64,000 nucleotides of DNA, from positions 16,321 to 80,320 of the forward strand of contig JAYOTP010000007.1 of NCBI GenBank assembly GCA_038150465.1, read 5' to 3'. Source of the stretch: RFXV01 sp038150465. GTDB taxonomy: Bacteria > Bacteroidota > Bacteroidia > Flavobacteriales > Schleiferiaceae. Shown here in pieces: positions 60,105-64,000 of the stretch; the first letter of the stretch is position 1; every line of letters begins with the position of its first letter. A program made the position numbers and the translations under genes. The notes beneath the pieces are model-generated. The model was not told the origin of the DNA, searched no databases, and saw only the letters and a program-made list of their open reading frames with translations.

Positions 60105-62174
60105 ATGAATAAATGGTTGACCGAGCTGCGCGATTGGCCCAAACAGAGATGGGGCCATTTGGCCATTCTCCTTGCCGCCGCGCTGATATTCACCCACAGC
60201 AGCACATCCGGCAGCTTGCTCAACTACGACGATGAAAGATACATTCAGGGGAATGCGCTCATCGAAACTGAAGACGGCATCCAATTCAGACGGATCTTTA
60301 CCGAATACTTCGATGGGCACTACCATCCCCTGACCCTTTTGAGCCTGGCATGTGACAATGCACTTGCCGAAGACAGCATACGCATGCACCATCAGACCAA
60401 CTGGCTGCTGCATCTGCTCAATGCACTGCTCATCTACCTTCTTTTTGGCAGCCTCTTTCCAGAGAAATGGAGCTTGGCCTTCGGAACAGCTTTGCTATTC
60501 GAGCTGCATCCTATGAACGTGGAGAGTTATGCCTGGATGACTGAGCGGAAGAACGTGCAATACGCCTTCTTCTTCCTGCTGTCCGCGCTGCAGTATGTGG
60601 GCTACGTCCGTTCGCAAGACCGCAAGCGACTGCTCTGGTCCTATTTCTTCCTCATTGCTTCCCTGCTGTCCAAAGCGCAGGCCGTGGTGCTTCTTCCCCT
60701 GTTCCTCATTATCGATACCGTAGAAAGGAGAAGCCTGCGTCAATGGCCGATCTGGTTGGAGAAGATCCCTGCCCTCCTTCTCTTCTCGCTCTTCCTCTTT
60801 ATCACTCGGCATGCACAGGAAGAAGCCTGGGGCGATCTGAGCTCTTCTGTCCACTCTCTGACCGACAGACTGCTGCTTTCGACCTCTGCACTGGGCGCAT
60901 ACCTATTGAAGGGGTTGGCCCCCTTTGCACTCAGCCCCTACTATCCCTACCCCGAACAGATCGGAGAAACCCTCGGAGCTTGGCACTTAGCAGGTCCCCT
61001 TTGGTTGATCGGCCTTATCGGTGCATTGTATTTCAGCTGGAAAAGGAACAGCAAGATGATCCTTTGGGGACTCGCTTTCTTCTTTTTGAACATCATCCTG
61101 ATGATCAAATTCTTGGATGTGCCCTACGGTGACTATTATATGGCCAACCGTTACCTCTACCTGCCCAGCGCCGGTTTGACTTGGCTCATGGTGCTTTTGC
61201 TTATTCCTCTCTGCAAGAAATTCATTGCCCAGAAATTTTTGGCTACCTACCTGCCCATCGCCTTAGTGGCCATACTCTTTGCATCCAAGACACAGGAGCA
61301 ATTGGCCGTATGGAACAACAGCGAAGCCCTCTGGACAGAGGTGACCGACCACTACCCTACCTACCCGCATGCGCAAAATATGCTGGCCATCTCGCAACTT
61401 CAGGCTGGAAAGAACATGGAGGCCGAACAGAGCATGCTTCATCTGATCGAACTGGACCCTTCATTCGTTGGCGGCCATGAAAATTTGGCTGCCCTCTACT
61501 TTCAAAGAAAAAAGCAGCAAAAGGCCATTTACCATGCAGAGTTGGCTTTAAAAGAACGGGGTGATCGGGCAGCTACCTTGGAAATGGCCATTGAGATCTT
61601 CCGTTCCTATGGCGAGTTCGATCGGGCACTTGAATGCTCGAGCAAACTGATCGGACTCGATCCGAAAAACACAGCTCATCTGCTCACTCGAGCACGCATA
61701 TTGAACGAACTCGATCGCGACGAAGAACTTATCGGGTTGCTTGGAGGACGTGCCGAACCCGAGGTCCAGCAATTTCTCAGGCAGATCGAGGAAGAAAACC
61801 GAAAAAATGATCCGGAAAAGCTGCGCGCCCAAAAACTCTTGGATCGGGGAACACAAATGGGGAAATCCGGACAGCTCAAAGAAGCCCACAAGCTGTTTTC
61901 CAGATCCATAGAGATCGATCCCAGCAATGCGGTAGCCTATATCAACCGAGGCAGCAATCTGGCGCAAATGGGTGAATTTGAAAAGGCCTTGAAAGATCTT
62001 CTGCAGGCCAGGCAAATAGATCCGAACCAAGCCATGACCTACTATCTTCTGGCAGCCATTTACAGGGACCTTGGCCAAGCGGGAGCGGCCTGCAGCAATA
62101 AGGTCATTGCCGAATCAAAAGGAATGACATTGCCCCAGGTATTCGATCGCTACTGCCAGGAAAAGGACCATTGA
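60105..62174 (+). CDS. Multi-pass membrane protein with C-terminal TPR repeats (TMTC/DUF1736-like)
   Basis: In this 689-residue protein, residues about 15-410 hold ten or more membrane helices with periplasmic loops, resembling the GT-C fold of dolichyl-phosphate-type O-mannosyltransferases. LLNYDDERYIQGN carries acidic residues in the first loop, where the GT-C catalytic Asp is expected, and HPMNVESYAWMTERKNV is a typical family segment. The C-terminal 270 residues are TPR repeats (NMLAISQLQAGKNMEAEQ, NRGSNLAQMGEFEKALKDL). Protein or lipid glycosylation is inferred. No clear promoter was found. Confidence 0.8.
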   Translation: MNKWLTELRDWPKQRWGHLAILLAAALIFTHSSTSGSLLNYDDERYIQGNALIETEDGIQFRRIFTEYFDGHYHPLTLLSLACDNALAEDSIRMHHQTNWLLHLLNALLIYLLFGSLFPEKWSLAFGTALLFELHPMNVESYAWMTERKNVQYAFFFLLSALQYVGYVRSQDRKRLLWSYFFLIASLLSKAQAVVLLPLFLIIDTVERRSLRQWPIWLEKIPALLLFSLFLFITRHAQEEAWGDLSSSVHSLTDRLLLSTSALGAYLLKGLAPFALSPYYPYPEQIGETLGAWHLAGPLWLIGLIGALYFSWKRNSKMILWGLAFFFLNIILMIKFLDVPYGDYYMANRYLYLPSAGLTWLMVLLLIPLCKKFIAQKFLATYLPIALVAILFASKTQEQLAVWNNSEALWTEVTDHYPTYPHAQNMLAISQLQAGKNMEAEQSMLHLIELDPSFVGGHENLAALYFQRKKQQKAIYHAELALKERGDRAATLEMAIEIFRSYGEFDRALECSSKLIGLDPKNTAHLLTRARILNELDRDEELIGLLGGRAEPEVQQFLRQIEEENRKNDPEKLRAQKLLDRGTQMGKSGQLKEAHKLFSRSIEIDPSNAVAYINRGSNLAQMGEFEKALKDLLQARQIDPNQAMTYYLLAAIYRDLGQAGAACSNKVIAESKGMTLPQVFDRYCQEKDH

Positions 62175-62207
62175 TCAGGTTGAATATTCCCAGTGAACGG
62201 ATCGGGA

Positions 62208-64000
62208 TCAGAAGAGTGGATTTCCTTTGTATCCCTTTCGAAAGCGAAGCTGCAAGGAGAGCGCCTTTTTCACAAATTTCCGCAAGGCCGATCTCTTCTT
62301 TGCGATCTCACCTATGACCTCCTCCATGTCCTCATAGGAGGTTCCGTTCAGAACGAGTCTCGGTTTGAAATCAAATAAAGTCGAGACTTCCTTCAAGGCC
62401 TGGGCGTCCGCTTTGCTCCAAACCCGATTCGCCTTCACCGTCAGGATGGCCATCTGCATTTTGCCCATGACATCCACCGGGAATCGGGAATGAAGCAAGG
62501 CAGGGAATTGGAAGAAAATGAAATCGTAATCATCCAAGCTCTTCTCCGGAGGAAGCATCTGCTCTGGCGCATTGACATTCAGGTAATTCCGATCGATATT
62601 ATATACCGTGCGCTCGTATTGGAAATTTCCATCTGCCTCAAAGTCCTTGTAATTCACTGCCAATACATTGAATCCTCTCATCGCCAATTCATTGGCCATT
62701 TTGTGGGTCATCCTTGCCTTACCCTCGCCAGGCTCTGTGGAGATGACCGAGATCAGCAGTGGTTCGCCTGCACTCCAAGAGGCTTTGCGCGCTTCCAACA
62801 AGAAATTCTGGCACAAAAGCCCCACCGACAAGGCGGATATGTTCTTGAGATCGACCCCCTCCTTCTCGGCCTGCACGTGATCATCCATGTTGGGATATGC
62901 CCCCAATAAGTTCAAGCCCGTAAGCAATTTGGCACGTTCTGGCGTTCTGAGCGATTGATCGAGATAATCGAACAAGACCAAGATGCCCAATGGGATGAAA
63001 AAACCAGCTAAAAAGGACATGAAGACCAACATCAACTTTTTAGATTGCAGAGGCTCCAATGGGAATGTAGGCTCCAAGGTCATGACCCAATTCGTCATGG
63101 CCATGCTTTCACTTTTTTGATTGATCAATGCCGTATTCAACGCATCGAGCATCTCGAGATAATTGGCCTCTTTGATCTTGATGTTCCGTGTCTGCTTTTC
63201 AATCTCTGTACCCAATCCAGTCAGGCGATCAAATTCAGATTGGTAGTACTTCTTTCTATTGATGTAATCTGCCATACGCGAATCTGATTCCTCTAAGGCA
63301 AGGGAATGCTGTAGCCATTCATTGAGTACTTCATCAATGCCTATTCCTTCAGTTGTCCGACCGAATACCCAGCGGTCCGACACCATTTTTTTAAGTCGAG
63401 CATCCAATTCTTCCTTTTTCTTTTTCAGTTCCAGTTTGGCTTCATCATCACGATAATATATCTCCAGTTCTGCGATCTTCGCCCGGATATTCGCCAATTC
63501 CGACCGTACGGCAAGAATATCTTCAGATGATTTAAATATTTTTTTATTGACTTCCAGTTGTTCCTCTAATTTCTCCAATGATTTCTTCAGCGAGTGGTTG
63601 TTTGATATCTCGTTCAGATAATCATTCTCCATATTATCGTTGTGCATCGCTATTGAACGAGCCTGATGATCATAATTGATCACATCGTTCTCCATCTTGA
63701 ATTGCTGCAATTTGTGTTCAGAAAGCTTCAATTCATCGAGGGCTTCCTGCACTCTCTGCCGGAAATACATGACCACATCGTTGGATCTACCGGCTCTTAG
63801 TTCACTCATCCGGTTGATCACCACATCGTTCAGTATAGAAAGTGTAGATTGGGTGATACCCGGATCGGTCCAGGTATATTCTGTACGCACAAAATCCGAG
63901 GTGGTCATTCGGATCACATTCACTCTCTCTATTGCTTTGTGTGAATATGGAGATGCTTCACTTTCAAATATTTCCCTATTCCTTTTTCCTCCTCTCGTAT
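62208..64000 (-). CDS. Wzz/BY-kinase-like polysaccharide protein, degenerate kinase (5' end beyond window)
   Basis: Partial gene: the frame stays open to the right edge, so the start and the first membrane helix are outside. The visible part has a long periplasmic coiled coil (roughly the first 270 residues, ending near the LEPTFPLEPLQSKK proline-rich segment). One membrane helix (LMLVFMSFLAGFFIPLGILVLFDYL) and a cytoplasmic P-loop domain follow. Its Walker A reads STEPGEGKARM (GKA instead of GKS/T). The Walker B position (YDFIFFQFPAL) and A' position (LAVNYKDF) lack the Asp residues, and there is no C-terminal Tyr cluster. The layout fits Wzz-type exopolysaccharide copolymerase with a dead kinase domain. 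Confidence 0.82.
   Translation of the reverse strand, partial: TRGGKRNREIFESEASPYSHKAIERVNVIRMTTSDFVRTEYTWTDPGITQSTLSILNDVVINRMSELRAGRSNDVVMYFRQRVQEALDELKLSEHKLQQFKMENDVINYDHQARSIAMHNDNMENDYLNEISNNHSLKKSLEKLEEQLEVNKKIFKSSEDILAVRSELANIRAKIAELEIYYRDDEAKLELKKKKEELDARLKKMVSDRWVFGRTTEGIGIDEVLNEWLQHSLALEESDSRMADYINRKKYYQSEFDRLTGLGTEIEKQTRNIKIKEANYLEMLDALNTALINQKSESMAMTNWVMTLEPTFPLEPLQSKKLMLVFMSFLAGFFIPLGILVLFDYLDQSLRTPERAKLLTGLNLLGAYPNMDDHVQAEKEGVDLKNISALSVGLLCQNFLLEARKASWSAGEPLLISVISTEPGEGKARMTHKMANELAMRGFNVLAVNYKDFEADGNFQYERTVYNIDRNYLNVNAPEQMLPPEKSLDDYDFIFFQFPALLHSRFPVDVMGKMQMAILTVKANRVWSKADAQALKEVSTLFDFKPRLVLNGTSYEDMEEVIGEIAKKRSALRKFVKKALSLQLRFRKGYKGNPLF

Overview
The window reads as a dense piece of a Bacteroidota chromosome, most likely a member of or close to the Flavobacteriales. 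The evidence is a type III glutamine synthetase, TonB-dependent receptors with carboxypeptidase-regulatory N-termini, cargo with type IX secretion sorting domains, a PorV/PorQ-like barrel, DUF4249 and DUF3127 proteins, a Bacteroidota-type heptaprenylglyceryl-phosphate synthase, and many copies of the TAnnTTTG -7 promoter element near gene starts. Base composition looks balanced and even. I see no insertion sequences, phage genes, CRISPR arrays or rRNA. Genes are packed by ATGA, GTGA and TGATG overlaps, and no gap without a gene exceeds about 180 bases.

Layout. 1-4.7 kb: truncated ruvX diverging from dapD, followed by a glycosyltransferase, a small membrane protein, the tRNA CCA enzyme and a PRiA4 ORF-3-like protein. 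4.6-7.7 kb: purM-prfA-pyrF (minus). 7.8-10.4 kb: a large TPR/PD40/OmpA/LysM envelope protein resembling PorE. 10.5-16.2 kb: glnA III, then ffh-folD-tatA-Na/Ca exchanger (minus). 16.4-17.7 kb: thyA-folA. 17.6-20.9 kb: tig-clpP-clpX (minus). 21-24.5 kb: a barrel/SPOR protein, tRNA-Leu(TAG), a flavin reductase, a DUF3127 protein and aat. 24.6-27.7 kb: a tail-specific protease with an orphan OppC-type permease. 27.8-34.9 kb: a TonB receptor/DUF4249 pair, an MscS channel, GT2, ruvC, a HIT protein and greA. 35-43.8 kb: a three-gene surface operon made of a giant TonB receptor, a 1340-residue sorting-domain protein and a PorV-like barrel. 43.9-48.4 kb: a Rieske-like lipoprotein, ahcY, a phosphopantetheinyl transferase, an archaeal-type lipid synthase, and a PnuC transporter with a NadR-type kinase. 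48.4-50.7 kb: a TPP riboswitch controlling a TonB receptor. 50.7-58.0 kb: a probable nine-gene minus-strand operon that begins with pyrR-pyrB and ends with ribF and an LRR protein. 58.1-64 kb: htpG behind a sigma-54-like promoter, a TPR membrane protein, and a truncated Wzz/BY-kinase-like protein.

How it fits together. Most genes are housekeeping: translation quality control, secretion, and nucleotide, folate and methyl-cycle metabolism. They are interleaved with envelope functions. The most interesting signals are the TPP riboswitch and receptor next to PnuC and a NadR-like kinase (vitamin uptake), several promoters so close to the start codon that the mRNAs should be nearly leaderless, a probable sigma-54 promoter with a palindrome before htpG, an aat gene with no canonical start placed in frame after a TAG, an SSB-like tail on the DUF3127 protein, a Rieske fold with altered ligands, and a Wzz-linked kinase domain that has lost its catalytic residues.
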